A stretch of DNA of 64,000 bases, from contig QFZU02000187.1 in assembly GCA_003260025.2 (NCBI GenBank), forward strand, positions 1 through 64,000, read 5' to 3'. The notes under the pieces were generated by a model. It saw nothing but the letters and a program-made list of their open reading frames with translations, searched no databases and had not been told where the DNA came from. The DNA comes from Microbispora triticiradicis. Lineage in GTDB: Bacteria; Actinomycetota; Actinomycetes; Streptosporangiales; Streptosporangiaceae. Numbering within the stretch: the stretch's first letter is position 1; each line of letters begins with the position of its first letter. A program made the position numbers and the translations under genes. Shown here piece after piece: positions 44,462 to 53,316 of this stretch.

Positions 44462-45198
44462 TCCCGGCCCCCGCCCCGTGCCGTCCGGGGTGCGGGGCGG
44501 GGGCGCGTGAGCCGCGACGCGGCGCTGTCGAGGAGCATCTCCAGGGCGGCGGGGTAGGCGCTGTCGTTCATGCGGGCGACCAGCAGAGGGGCGACCGCCG
44601 CGATGTTGGGGTGGGTGGCCCGGGGCAGCCGGGCGTAGGTCGCCCGCCAGATCTCCTCGTCGGCTTCGCGCGCCTCGGCGGGCAGCGCCAGGGTGGCCGC
44701 GTCCAGCGCCGCGAAGGCCAGCGTCATGTCGATGAAGGTGTGGTAGACGCCGACCGCCTCACGGTCGGGGAACCCCGCGCCACGCAGCAGCCCGAGGATC
44801 GCCTCGTCGGCCGCGATCTCGTGCGACTTGCCGCTGATGCGGCTGGCGGTCAGCACCGCGGCCTGCGGGTGTTCGAGGTAGGCGGCGTGGATGCGCAGGC
44901 CCAGGTCGCGAAGGCCGGCGCGCCAGTCGCCGCCTCCGCTCCAGCCGGCCATCGCCTGTCCGACGAGCATGTCGCCGATGGCCAGGGTCAGGTCGTCCAC
45001 GCCTCTGAAGTAGCGGTAGAGCGTGCTGGGGTCGGCTCCCAGGGCGATGCCGAGCCGCCGTACGGTGAGGCCGGCGGGGCCGTGCTCGCGCAGCATGCGC
45101 AGCGCGGTCCGCACGATCAGGCCCTCCGAGAGGACCACCCCGTTCTTCGTCGGGCGGCGCCGCCGGCGCGCCGACTCGCCCACCACCGGCTTGGGCAC
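44440..45198 (-). CDS. TetR/AcrR-family transcriptional regulator
   Basis: A 252-residue regulator. A basic N-terminus (SARRRRRPTKNG) precedes the HTH at about residues 25-75 (LTVRRLGIALGADPSTLYRYFRGVDDLT). The C-terminal domain resembles the TetR_C group (tetracycline-repressor-like) rather than the shorter MftR type. The GTG at 45198 is preferred because GGAGAGAGGGG lies just upstream; a GTG at 45219 is also in frame. It is divergent from the saccharopine-dehydrogenase-like gene, with a 9-bp inverted repeat between them, so that gene is the likely target. It is also first upstream of the mft operon and could read into it. Confidence 0.88.
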   Translation of the reverse strand: MPKPVVGESARRRRRPTKNGVVLSEGLIVRTALRMLREHGPAGLTVRRLGIALGADPSTLYRYFRGVDDLTLAIGDMLVGQAMAGWSGGGDWRAGLRDLGLRIHAAYLEHPQAAVLTASRISGKSHEIAADEAILGLLRGAGFPDREAVGVYHTFIDMTLAFAALDAATLALPAEAREADEEIWRATYARLPRATHPNIAAVAPLLVARMNDSAYPAALEMLLDSAASRLTRPRPAPRTARGGGRDRPDKGV

Positions 45199-45232
45199 GG
45201 CGTCCCCCTCTCTCCTCACCGCCTACCTTATG

Positions 45233-45269
45233 CCAACGCCATTGACGTTCGGGGTGGGGGTGGCGTTGG
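45233..45269. promoter_or_regulatory. Operator candidate between the divergent TetR and dehydrogenase genes
   Basis: Perfect 9-bp arms CCAACGCCA (45233-45241) and TGGCGTTGG (45261-45269) are separated by 19 bp. A second, nested repeat AACG-N7-CGTT overlaps the left arm. Located between the two divergent starts, it fits a TetR autoregulatory site. Confidence 0.5.
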
Positions 45270-45314
45270 ATCGGCACATCAGGGGCGTTTGTCCAAGAAA
45301 GGGATGTTTGTACC

Positions 45315-46538
45315 ATGCGCGTGCTGCTTGTCGGAGCCGGTGGAGTGGGTACGGCGATCACCCGGATCGCGGCCCGCAGATCCTTCCTCGAGCACATGGT
45401 CGTCGCCGACTACGACCTGTCCCGTGCCAAGGCGGCCGTCGCCGCGCTCGGGGAGACGGGGGATCGCTTCAGCGCCTGCCGGGCCGACGCGGGTGACGAG
45501 GTCGCGGTCGCGGCGCTGCTGGCCGAGCACCGCTGCGACGTCCTCCTCAACGCCACGGACCCGCGGTTCGTCATGCCGTTGTTCCGGGCGGCGCTGGCGG
45601 CCGGCGCGCACTACCTGGACATGGCGATGTCGCTGTCGCGGCCCCATCCGGACCGCCCGCACGAGGAGTGCGGGGTCAAGCTGGGCGACGCCCAGTTCGA
45701 GACGGCCGCGGAGTGGGAGCGGGCGGGCCGGCTCGCGCTGGTCGGCATGGGCGTGGAGCCGGGGCTGTCGGACGTGTTCGCCCGGTACGCCGCCGACGAG
45801 CTCTTCGACCACATCGAGGAGATCGGCGTGCGGGACGGCGCCGACCTCACCGTCGACGGATACGGCTTCGCGCCGTCGTTCAACATCTGGACCACGATCG
45901 AGGAGTGCCTGAACCCCCCGGTCGTCTACGAGACCGGCCGGGGATGGTTCACCACCCCGCCCTTCAGCGAGCCTGAGGTGTTCGACTTTCCCGAGGGGAT
46001 CGGCCCGGTCGAGTGCGTCAACGTCGAGCACGAGGAGGTCCTGCTCATGCCCCGCTGGATCGACGCCGAGCGGGTGACCTTCAAGTACGGGCTGGGCGCG
46101 GAGTTCATCGACACGCTGCGGACCCTGCACCTGCTGGGGCTGGACCGCACCGAGCCCGTCCAGGTCGCCGCCGGGGGCGGCACCGCCGTCAAGGTGTCCC
46201 CGCGCGACGTGGTCGCGGCGTGCCTGCCCGACCCGGCCACGCTCGGGGAGCGCATGCGGGGCAAGACGTGCGCGGGCACCTGGGTCAAGGGAACCAAGGA
46301 CGGCGGCCCGCGAGAGGTCTACCTCTACCACGTGGTCGACAACCAGTGGTCCATGCGTGAGTACGGCTCCCAGGCGGTGGTGTGGCAGACCGCCGTCAAC
46401 CCGGTCGTGGCCCTCGAACTGATGGCCTCCGGCGCCTGGTCCGGCGCCGGAGTCCTGGGCCCCGAGGCCTTCCCGCCGCAGCCCTTCCTCGACCTGCTCA
46501 CCGAGTACGGCACCCCCTGGGGCATGCGCGAGCAGTGA
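45315..46538 (+). CDS. Saccharopine dehydrogenase family oxidoreductase
   Basis: A 407-residue NAD(P)-dependent protein. The N-terminal Rossmann fold starts MRVLLVGAGGVGTAITRIAA, followed by VADYDLSRAKAAVAAL and NATDPRFVMPLFRAAL. The second domain has GAHYLDMA and GMGVEPGLSDVFARYA, typical of the saccharopine dehydrogenase/carboxynorspermidine synthase group. The exact substrate, an amino acid or polyamine imine, cannot be told. AAGGGA lies about 13 bp before the ATG. It is divergent from the TetR gene and convergent with the secreted-protein gene 27 bp downstream. Confidence 0.85.
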   Translation: MRVLLVGAGGVGTAITRIAARRSFLEHMVVADYDLSRAKAAVAALGETGDRFSACRADAGDEVAVAALLAEHRCDVLLNATDPRFVMPLFRAALAAGAHYLDMAMSLSRPHPDRPHEECGVKLGDAQFETAAEWERAGRLALVGMGVEPGLSDVFARYAADELFDHIEEIGVRDGADLTVDGYGFAPSFNIWTTIEECLNPPVVYETGRGWFTTPPFSEPEVFDFPEGIGPVECVNVEHEEVLLMPRWIDAERVTFKYGLGAEFIDTLRTLHLLGLDRTEPVQVAAGGGTAVKVSPRDVVAACLPDPATLGERMRGKTCAGTWVKGTKDGGPREVYLYHVVDNQWSMREYGSQAVVWQTAVNPVVALELMASGAWSGAGVLGPEAFPPQPFLDLLTEYGTPWGMREQ

Positions 46539-46565
46539 CCCCGGCGCGGGCCGTGCCCGCCTCCG

Positions 46566-47138
46566 TCAGAAGATGCCTGTGACGACGTTCGACCTGGCCT
46601 GGATGGCGACGCCGTCGCCGTCGACGAACCTGGCCCGTACGTAGACCTCGTCGGTGACGCCGTCGAGAAGGCCGTCGTCCTCGTTCAGCCAGCTCCCGGG
46701 CTCCTCCTGCCACTGCGTCAGCAGGCGGATGCCCTCCTCCGTGGCCGACAGCCCCACCGCCGACCTCACGTAGGTGATCGGGCCGAGGACGAGGTTGTCG
46801 GAGACCGGGTCCTCGCCGTAGAAGCGCAGCTCTATCCGCGCTCCGTTGTTGAGGTACCCGTTGGCGTCGTACAGGTTCATGGGGACCTTGACCAGGATGC
46901 GCACGTTCATCAGGCCGGGCCCGGGAGGCGCCGCTCTGGTGATGCTCAGCGACGCCGTGATCGTGGTCGCCGCCTGTGCCGGTGTGCCGGCCGGGCCGAG
47001 CACTCCGCCGGCGAACAGCGCGCCGGCGAGCAGCGCGGCGGCGAGCAGCGCGCCGGCGAGCGCCGAGCGGCGAACGCGGTGCGTCTTCGCGGGGGTCCGC
47101 ACAGGGGTCTTCACGGGCTTGTTCGAGGGGATGCGCAT
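46566..47138 (-). CDS. Small secreted protein of unknown function
   Basis: A 190-residue protein with a long Sec signal: basic N-terminus (about residues 1-29), an Ala/Leu core with repeated LLAGA/LLAAA units and a likely cleavage site at AQA-ATT near residue 57. The mature part of about 130 residues is mostly predicted beta (ITASLSITRA, VRILVKVPMNLYD, ARIELRFYGEDPVSD) and ends SNVVTGIF. No known domain recognised. The ATG has GGAGGAG upstream. It is 54 bp downstream of the BTAD regulator and probably ends that minus-strand operon. Confidence 0.7.
   Translation of the reverse strand: MRIPSNKPVKTPVRTPAKTHRVRRSALAGALLAAALLAGALFAGGVLGPAGTPAQAATTITASLSITRAAPPGPGLMNVRILVKVPMNLYDANGYLNNGARIELRFYGEDPVSDNLVLGPITYVRSAVGLSATEEGIRLLTQWQEEPGSWLNEDDGLLDGVTDEVYVRARFVDGDGVAIQARSNVVTGIF
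47011..47055. repeat. 15-bp tandem repeat in a signal-peptide coding region
   Basis: Three units close to GCGAGCAGCGCGCCG start at 47011, 47026 and 47041. They encode the repeated LLAGA/LLAAA hydrophobic core of the secreted protein on the minus strand. Confidence 0.8.
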
Positions 47139-47192
47139 GGGTCTCCTCCGGATGGCGCACGCCGGGCGCTCTGCCCGGCGACTCCGCACACG

Positions 47193-50100
47193 CTAGGAGG
47201 AGGCCCTTCCCGCATCCTTCTCTCCGGCCGGCGACTCCTTCCGCGCCGCCTCCCACGTGGCGCCGCTCCGGCGGCAGCGGGCCGCGTCCCGCGGGTGCCC
47301 GGCGTCGTCGAAGAGGTCGGCCGCCTGTGCCAGCAGGCGGGCCTCCGCCGGGTGGTCTCCCTCGGCCCGGGCGATATGGGCCCGGGCCTCCAGGATCGCC
47401 GCCTGCCAGGAAGTGCCCTGCCACAGCTCGGCGGAGCGCTCGGCGGTGGCCAGATGGAGCCGCGCGTCGCCGAGGTCGCCGGCGTCGGCGCAGGCGATCG
47501 CCGATGGCAAGGCGAGCATCACATGGCAGAAGAAGCAGACGTCGCCGGCGCCGAGGGTGGCCCAGGCGCGGTCGACGACGGCCCGCGCCTCCCGGGGGCC
47601 GTCCGCAGCGACGATCATGGTGCCGAAGATGCGCTGCATGAGGTGCATCGCGAGGTTCGACCAGCGCGCCAGCGGCAGGGCGCGGTTGAGCAGGCGGCCC
47701 GCGGCCGCCTTGTCGCCGCGGGCCAGGCACAGTTCGGCCAGGCGTTGCAGGGAGTGCGACTCGCCGGCGAACGCGCCGATCTCCCGATGCAGGTCGACCG
47801 ACTCGCGCAGCTCCCGCTCGGCCAGGTCGAGGTCGTCGCTCAGCAGGGCGGCCTCCCCGATCAGCGCGGTCGCGAACGCCACGGCCCGCATCGCGCCCGC
47901 CCGCGTCGCGGTCTCCCGCAGCGCCGCCGCCAGCTCGATCACCTCCCGGTACGGCGTCGGGCCGTAGAGCAGGTACTCCGCCACACAGAGGTGGGAGTCG
48001 AAGATCGCGGTGGCCAGGGACGGCTCGTCACGGGTCCGGCGCAGCTCCACGCGGAGCTGCTGGTACCACTCTCCCCGGTTGTGCGCGACCAGCCCTCGCA
48101 GTGTGACCAGGTCGAGGACCTGCCGGTCCATCTCGCCCGCCGTCACCAGGCCGCGCGCCTGCTCCGACACCGTACGCGCCAGCTCCAGGTCGCCCCGGAA
48201 GTAGGCGAGCTGACCCCGGGCGAGCAGGATCGTCGGGTCGGGCGGTCCGCCGCCGAGGTCCAGCTCGTCCAGCATCGTCCCGGCCGTCTCCAGATCGCCG
48301 GCCAGCACCAGCATCTGGGCCAGCCGGGCCCGGAGCGGCCTGCGCCGGGGCGGCGGGGCGGCCTCGATCGCCTCCCGGTAGGCCGCCGCCGCCGCGGCGT
48401 CGCCGACGGCGGCGAGCAGGTCGGCGCGCAGCGCGAGCGCACGTGGGCGGTCGGCCTCGCCGCACACGTGCCGGATCGAGTCGACCAGGGCCAGCGCCTC
48501 GCGGAACGCCCCCACCGCCGCCTCGGTCTGCGCGGCACGGAGCACGTACGGCACGGCCGCCGCGGCGTCCCCCGCTGCGAGCAGGTGGTGACCGACCCGC
48601 GCCGGCGAGGCGTTCAGGGCGGCCAGCCGCTCGGCGCAGACCCGGTGCAGCCGGCGCTGCCGGTGGGGCGGGATGCCGGCGAGCAGCGCCTCGCGGATCA
48701 GGGGGTGCCGGAACCGGTAGCCGCTCGCGGTGCGCTCGGCGACCAGTGCCGCCAGCGCCGCGTCCAGGCAGCCGAACGCCTCGTCCTCGGTCGCGCCGGA
48801 CAACGCGATGAACTCGTCGGTGTCGAACGCGGAGCCCGCGATCGCCACCCGTTCGAGCACGGCCCGCGCCCGCGGGTCGAGCAGGCCCAGCACGACCTCG
48901 CCCGGGACGGCGCCGGGCGCGTCACCCTCGCCGGCCACCCGCGCGGCCTCGACGACGGCGAAGGGCAGCCCCCCGGAGAGGTGCCAGATCCGCTCGCCCG
49001 TCTCCGGGCCCAGCCCCGGCCGGGACGCCCGTGCCAGCGCCTCGGTCTCCTCCCGGCCGAGGGGAGTCAGGGGAAGCTCCACGGCCGCGCCACGAGTCAG
49101 CAGGCTCGACCGCACCTGCTCGAACGTGTCCGTGAGCGGCTGCCTGCGGTGGCAGAGCAACAGGAGCACGCGTTCGCTCGCGCAGCTTCGCGCGAGGTAG
49201 TGCAGCAGGCGCAGGCCCGCCTCGTCCGCCTCGTGCGCGTCGTCGACGACGAGCAGGGCGCCGCTGCCCGCGGACGCGAGCCGCATCAGCTCCATGACCG
49301 CGACGTAGAGACGCTGGTGGCCGCCGTCGCCGCTCCAGTCGAGGTCGCGGCCGGAAAGCGCCAGCTCGATGCTCTCCCGGCAGCGGTCGTCCAGGCCGTC
49401 CAGCAGGGTGGGGTGGCGCCGGCAGAGGTCCGCGACCGCTTCGAGCACCGGGGCGTACGGCCAGGCGCCCTCCACCCGCGACGCCGCGCCGGCGCCGGTG
49501 CGCCAGCCCATGCCCGCGACCCTGTCGAGCGCCCACCGGGCGAGGAACGACTTGCCGATACCCGGTGCGCCGGCCAGGAACACCGTGCGGCCCCGGCCCC
49601 GCCCGACCTCGGCGATCGTCTCCTCGAACCGGCGGGTCTGCGCCTCGCGGCCCACCAGGACGGCGGGAGCGGCCGACCCCGCCCGTCCGGCATGATCGGC
49701 GGTCAGCGCCTCGCGCAGGGCGACCGCCTCCGCGCCCGGCGCGACGCCGAGCTCCCGGCCGAGGGCCCGGTCGAGCCGCTCGTACTGCCGCAGGGCGGCC
49801 CGGCGGTCGCCGCGCTCCGCGTGCCGCCGGATCAGGGCGAGATGCGCCTCCTCGTCGGCCGGGTCGAGCTCGACGAGCTCGTCCCAGCGCTCCGCCTGCC
49901 GGAGCAGGCGCGCGTACAGCAGACGCAACCGGTCGCGGTGGGCCTGCGCCCATCGCTCGTACGGATCGTCGGGCAGCAGGGGACCGGCGTAGGCCTCCAG
50001 CGCCGCGACGGCCGCTGCGGCTCCGCCGTCGGCGAGGGCGGCGGCGGCCAGCTCGGCGAAGCGGACCGCGTCGACGACCACGGGCACGTCGGGAAGCAGT

Positions 50101-50375
50101 CCGACGCTCTCGCCGCGCAGCACGACACCGTCCGTGGCACCGAGGGCCCGGCGGGCGTAGTGGGCGGCCTTGTGCAGCCGGGGCGCGGCCTGGCCGGGGG
50201 AGACGCCCGGCCAGAGCGCGTCGATCACCTCTTCGCGGTGCAGGCGGCGGCGCGGTGCCAGGGCGAGCAGCTTGACCAGCTCCGCCGCCTGGCGGCGATG
50301 CCACGCCCCGGGCGGGAGCACGCTGCCGTCCACGTGGACGGCGAACCGTCCCAGCATGGTGATGTGCACCTGCAT
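47193..50375 (-). CDS. BTAD-containing regulator with AAA ATPase and TPR-like region
   Basis: A 1060-residue regulator. Residues 1-90 form an OmpR-like winged helix (MQVHITMLGRFAVHVDG, RRRLHREEVIDALWPG). A BTAD lies at about 90-235. The AAA ATPase begins near 255 with VLVGREAQ and Walker A GAPGIGKSF, and has Walker B ALLVVDDAHEAD. The C-terminal half is helical TPR-like repeats. No LuxR HTH is present at the C-terminus. It differs from the AfsR-like pair at 24-30 kb in having the LAL-type ATPase instead of NB-ARC. The ATG at 50375 has GGAGGTG upstream. It follows the FAD oxidoreductase by 31 bp. Confidence 0.9.
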   Translation of the reverse strand: MQVHITMLGRFAVHVDGSVLPPGAWHRRQAAELVKLLALAPRRRLHREEVIDALWPGVSPGQAAPRLHKAAHYARRALGATDGVVLRGESVGLLPDVPVVVDAVRFAELAAAALADGGAAAAVAALEAYAGPLLPDDPYERWAQAHRDRLRLLYARLLRQAERWDELVELDPADEEAHLALIRRHAERGDRRAALRQYERLDRALGRELGVAPGAEAVALREALTADHAGRAGSAAPAVLVGREAQTRRFEETIAEVGRGRGRTVFLAGAPGIGKSFLARWALDRVAGMGWRTGAGAASRVEGAWPYAPVLEAVADLCRRHPTLLDGLDDRCRESIELALSGRDLDWSGDGGHQRLYVAVMELMRLASAGSGALLVVDDAHEADEAGLRLLHYLARSCASERVLLLLCHRRQPLTDTFEQVRSSLLTRGAAVELPLTPLGREETEALARASRPGLGPETGERIWHLSGGLPFAVVEAARVAGEGDAPGAVPGEVVLGLLDPRARAVLERVAIAGSAFDTDEFIALSGATEDEAFGCLDAALAALVAERTASGYRFRHPLIREALLAGIPPHRQRRLHRVCAERLAALNASPARVGHHLLAAGDAAAAVPYVLRAAQTEAAVGAFREALALVDSIRHVCGEADRPRALALRADLLAAVGDAAAAAAYREAIEAAPPPRRRPLRARLAQMLVLAGDLETAGTMLDELDLGGGPPDPTILLARGQLAYFRGDLELARTVSEQARGLVTAGEMDRQVLDLVTLRGLVAHNRGEWYQQLRVELRRTRDEPSLATAIFDSHLCVAEYLLYGPTPYREVIELAAALRETATRAGAMRAVAFATALIGEAALLSDDLDLAERELRESVDLHREIGAFAGESHSLQRLAELCLARGDKAAAGRLLNRALPLARWSNLAMHLMQRIFGTMIVAADGPREARAVVDRAWATLGAGDVCFFCHVMLALPSAIACADAGDLGDARLHLATAERSAELWQGTSWQAAILEARAHIARAEGDHPAEARLLAQAADLFDDAGHPRDAARCRRSGATWEAARKESPAGEKDAGRASS

Positions 50376-50406
50376 GTCATGGCACCTCCGGACATGAAGG
50401 TACTCG

Positions 50407-51603
50407 TCAGCCGGCGCCGACGGCACTGATCATCTCCACCTCCGCGCTCATCGCCGAGTTGAGCTCCAGCAGGTGGCGGCGCACCTGGTTGAGGTCCCAG
50501 CCATAGGCCGCGATCCGGTCCACCGCGTCGTAGATCGGACCGATGACGCGGTCCCGGTCGGCGGCGTACGTGCCGGACAGTGATCCCGGTCCGCCCGCCG
50601 CCGCGACCTCCCGCGCCAGCCTCTCCGCGTCGCGCAGCGCGTCGGTGATGCCGTGGGAGCTCAGCGGGTCCAGGAAGGAGCCGGCGTCGCCGACCAGCGC
50701 CCACCCGGGTCCCTGGGCCTCGCGGACGAAACTCGGCCGCCCCACCCAGGTACGCAACCGAAGAGGAGGCCCGGCGGCGGCCAGCCTGCCGCCGGCGCCC
50801 TTCGTGGCGGCGGCGAGCATCCGGTGGTAGCGCCCACCCAACCCGCCTCCCGTCCTGGCGCCACTTGTTCCGCCGCCGGAGGTTCCGGCGGCGCCCTGTT
50901 CCCCGGCGGTGGCCCGGAAGAGGGCGGCGGGCATCCCGGCGAAGACGCACACCTGGCCGTCGTTGGTCGGGATCATGCCCGCTGTGTGACCGGGCCGGTA
51001 GAACCACTCGTAGCCGCTCGTCTCCAGACCGGTCCAGTAGCCGTACACGACGGCCCCGGCCCCGGTGCCCGTACGCAGGGTGCGGGCACCGGCGGCACGG
51101 GCGACGGTGGACCGCCGGCCGTCCGCGCCGACCGTGAGCCGGGCCCGGACGGACACACGGGTGCCCCGGCGGTCGTGGCCGGTCACCCCGGCGACCCGCC
51201 CCGAGTCCTCCCGGAGCAGGCCGGTGACGGTGACCCCGAACCGCACCTCGGCCCCGGCGGCCGCGGCCGCGTCCACCAGCAGCGCGTCGAGCAGGCTCCG
51301 CCGGGGCGCGTAGAGCGCCTCCACCCCCAGGCGGGGCCTGATGCTGACGGTGGCGGTCTCGTCGCCGTAGTGGAAACGGGTCTGCCGCACCGGCGGAGTG
51401 CCGGCGGCGACGATCCGGTCGAGCAGCCCCCACCGGGACAGCAGCAGCACGCCACCCCGCATCAGGGCGTGGGTGGACAGCGTGTCCGCGCCGTACCGGT
51501 CGCGGTCGGCCAGCAGCACCCGCAGCCCCTGCCGGGCCAGCAGCATCGCGGTCGCGGCCCCGCCCGCGCGAGCGCCGACGACGGCCACATCGAAACTCTC
51601 CAC
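50407..51603 (-). CDS. FAD-dependent oxidoreductase (UbiH/geranylgeranyl-reductase-like)
   Basis: A 398-residue flavoprotein. The FAD loop is VVGARAGGAATAMLLARQG, a second motif VGADGRRSTVARAAG follows, and the ribityl-binding GDAGSFLDPLSSHGITDALRDAERLA is clear. This layout is shared by geranylgeranyl reductases, aromatic hydroxylases and flavin halogenases. I see no tryptophan-halogenase WxWxIP motif, so halogenation is unlikely. The GTG at 51603 follows GGGAAG. A Gly/Thr-rich insert (about residues 245-262) interrupts the fold. It is the second gene of the operon after the OsmC-like gene. Confidence 0.88.
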   Translation of the reverse strand: MESFDVAVVGARAGGAATAMLLARQGLRVLLADRDRYGADTLSTHALMRGGVLLLSRWGLLDRIVAAGTPPVRQTRFHYGDETATVSIRPRLGVEALYAPRRSLLDALLVDAAAAAGAEVRFGVTVTGLLREDSGRVAGVTGHDRRGTRVSVRARLTVGADGRRSTVARAAGARTLRTGTGAGAVVYGYWTGLETSGYEWFYRPGHTAGMIPTNDGQVCVFAGMPAALFRATAGEQGAAGTSGGGTSGARTGGGLGGRYHRMLAAATKGAGGRLAAAGPPLRLRTWVGRPSFVREAQGPGWALVGDAGSFLDPLSSHGITDALRDAERLAREVAAAGGPGSLSGTYAADRDRVIGPIYDAVDRIAAYGWDLNQVRRHLLELNSAMSAEVEMISAVGAG

Positions 51604-51673
51604 GTCGTCTTCCCTCTCCCCTCGCGGGCGCGCGTCGGTGCGTGACCCGCCCGGTCTCACCGCGGACCCGATC

Positions 51674-52246
51674 TCAGGCCGCGACCACGTCGATGTCCAC
51701 CCGCGTGCCGTTCGTCAGCACGTCGTAGACCGCCGACCTGGCCCGGGACTGCTCGACCAGCCCGCGCAGCACGTCGGCCGGCGCGTCACCGGAGATCCGG
51801 AAGGTGACCCGGATGCCCTGGTAGCCGTTGCGCACCCGATCCGACAGGCCGAGTACGCCCAGGAGGTCGATGTCGCCCTCGACGGTCGAGCTCACCTCGT
51901 GCAGCGTCACGCCGCGGGCGGCGGCGATGTTCGCCACGCCCGCGGTGATGCACGAGGCGATGGCGTGCAGCAGGAACTCCACCGGGGTCGGGGCGTTGCC
52001 CCCGCCGACCAGGACCGCCGGGTGGTCGGCGTCGTAGGTGAAGTCGTCGGTCCGGGTGGTGTCCTCCTGGCCGGCGCCGTAGAAGCCGCGGATGACACTG
52101 CGGTTGTGGGTGCCGCTGATCCAGGTGTTGGTGGCCCGGAACCGGAACTTCGCCAGTTCCGGATCTCCCTTCACGGCGTTCAGCGTCGCGAAGAGCGTGG
52201 GGGTGTCGACGCCGTTGCGCGGCGCACGGGTCTGTGTGGTGCTCAC
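51674..52246 (-). CDS. OsmC family protein
   Basis: A 190-residue protein of the OsmC/Ohr fold. It has the peroxidatic Cys region HAIASCITAGVANIAAARG and the preceding PTPVEFLLHA. The second Cys of classical OsmC/Ohr is absent: the segment reads RSAVYDVLTNG. Activity on organic hydroperoxides would then need another thiol. GGAGGAGG-type site (GAGGAGGAACC) precedes the GTG start. It is the first gene of a four-gene minus-strand operon (OsmC, FAD oxidoreductase, BTAD regulator, secreted protein). Confidence 0.87.
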   Translation of the reverse strand: MSTTQTRAPRNGVDTPTLFATLNAVKGDPELAKFRFRATNTWISGTHNRSVIRGFYGAGQEDTTRTDDFTYDADHPAVLVGGGNAPTPVEFLLHAIASCITAGVANIAAARGVTLHEVSSTVEGDIDLLGVLGLSDRVRNGYQGIRVTFRISGDAPADVLRGLVEQSRARSAVYDVLTNGTRVDIDVVAA

Positions 52247-52566
52247 GGTTCCTCCTCCGCCGCACGGTCCCGGCCGCCCGGCGGGCCGCCGGGCGACGTC
52301 TACCGGTGACCGGCGACGGGAGGACAGTAGGAGGCCCGCCTTCCCGCATCCTTCCGCGAGCCGGACCCGGACCTTCCCCGGCTCGATCTCCGGCTCGCGC
52401 CCGAGGCCGCCGTCGCCTGCCGAGGCGGCGGGGAGGTGGCGGAGGGGTGGCGGTTCTCGGCTGTCTTCCTGCGTACCGCCAGGTCAGTGGTGCATGGAGG
52501 CCGCCTGGGGTGGCGTAATCCGGCCGTTATCCATATATTCCTACCGGGAAGCTAGGCTTCTTTCCC
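52247..52566. other. Divergent intergenic region, no gene seen
   Basis: About 320 bp lie between the minus-strand OsmC operon and the plus-strand GntR operon. It is GC-rich except for an AT block at 52526-52541 (TTATCCATATATTC) near the GntR start, which is a probable -10 region. No ORF with a ribosome site was seen. Confidence 0.5.
52548..52560. promoter_or_regulatory. Operator candidate in front of the GntR gene
   Basis: GAAGC-TAG-GCTTC is a perfect inverted repeat 6 bp before the GntR ATG. GntR regulators often bind short palindromes at their own promoter. No Shine-Dalgarno sequence is seen here. Confidence 0.4.
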
Positions 52567-53316
52567 ATGGAGCTGGCGGATGCGAGGCGGCGGCGGGCGG
52601 ACCGGGCCCGCCAGGTGGCCGACCTGCTGCGGTGCGAGATCGTGCGCGGTGGTTTCGACGGCGGCCACCTGCCCCTGGAGGCCGCTCTCGCCCGGGAGTT
52701 CGGGGCCTCGCGCAACACCGTCAGGGACGCCCTTGACCTGCTCAGGGACGAGGGCCTCATCGCGCGGTGCCCGGGAGTGGGCACCACGGTCGCGGCGGAG
52801 AAGTACCCGCACGGCCTGTACCGGCTGCTCGGCCTGGCCGAGACGCTCCGGGAGCACGGCGAGGTGACGAACGAGGTCCGCGCCATGGGCCTCATCCCGC
52901 CTCCCGCCGCGGTCCGGCAACGGCTCGACCTGCCCGAGGGCGAGCCCGTCGTCTACATCGAGCGGCTGCGCAGACTCGACGGGCTGCCGCTCTCGCTCGA
53001 CCTGACCTATCTCGTACGAGAGCTCGGCGAGCCGCTCTTCGACGCCGACCTCGTGCACAACGACGTGTTCGTGCTCCTGGAGCGGATCGCCGGGCGGCCG
53101 CTCGGCGCGGCGGAGCTCACGATCGAGGCCGTCAACGCCGACGCCCACACCGCCGCCGTCCTCGACGCGCCGCGCGGAGCGGCGCTGCTGATGGTCGAGC
53201 GCCTCACCCACCTCTCCGACGGCCGCCCCGTGGACCTGGAGTTCGTCCGGTTCCGCGGCGACCGTCTCACCATGCGTGGCCATCTCTGGAGGAACACCGA
53301 TGACCCTGGTCAATAG
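52567..53316 (+). CDS. GntR-family regulator (HutC/UTRA type)
   Basis: A 249-residue regulator. The N-terminal winged helix (about residues 12-78) has LPLEAALAREFGASRNTVRDALDLLRDEGLI. The UTRA ligand-binding domain follows (VYIERLRRLDGLPLSLDLTYL, IEAVNADAHTAAVLD). UTRA domains sense small metabolites. It overlaps the ferredoxin gene by 17 bp, so it heads and probably controls the downstream ferredoxin-ABC-flavoprotein operon. No ribosome site precedes the ATG; translation may start near the 5' end of the transcript. Confidence 0.9.
   Translation: MELADARRRRADRARQVADLLRCEIVRGGFDGGHLPLEAALAREFGASRNTVRDALDLLRDEGLIARCPGVGTTVAAEKYPHGLYRLLGLAETLREHGEVTNEVRAMGLIPPPAAVRQRLDLPEGEPVVYIERLRRLDGLPLSLDLTYLVRELGEPLFDADLVHNDVFVLLERIAGRPLGAAELTIEAVNADAHTAAVLDAPRGAALLMVERLTHLSDGRPVDLEFVRFRGDRLTMRGHLWRNTDDPGQ

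Noticed and set aside
44440..45198. TetR gene as MftR, the mycofactocin repressor
   Set aside because: Its HTH and C-terminal domain look like the TetR_C group rather than MftR, and the inverted repeat points to control of the divergent dehydrogenase. It is not excluded experimentally.
50407..51603. Flavin-dependent halogenase
   Set aside because: The FAD motifs fit, but the WxWxIP halogenase motif is absent.
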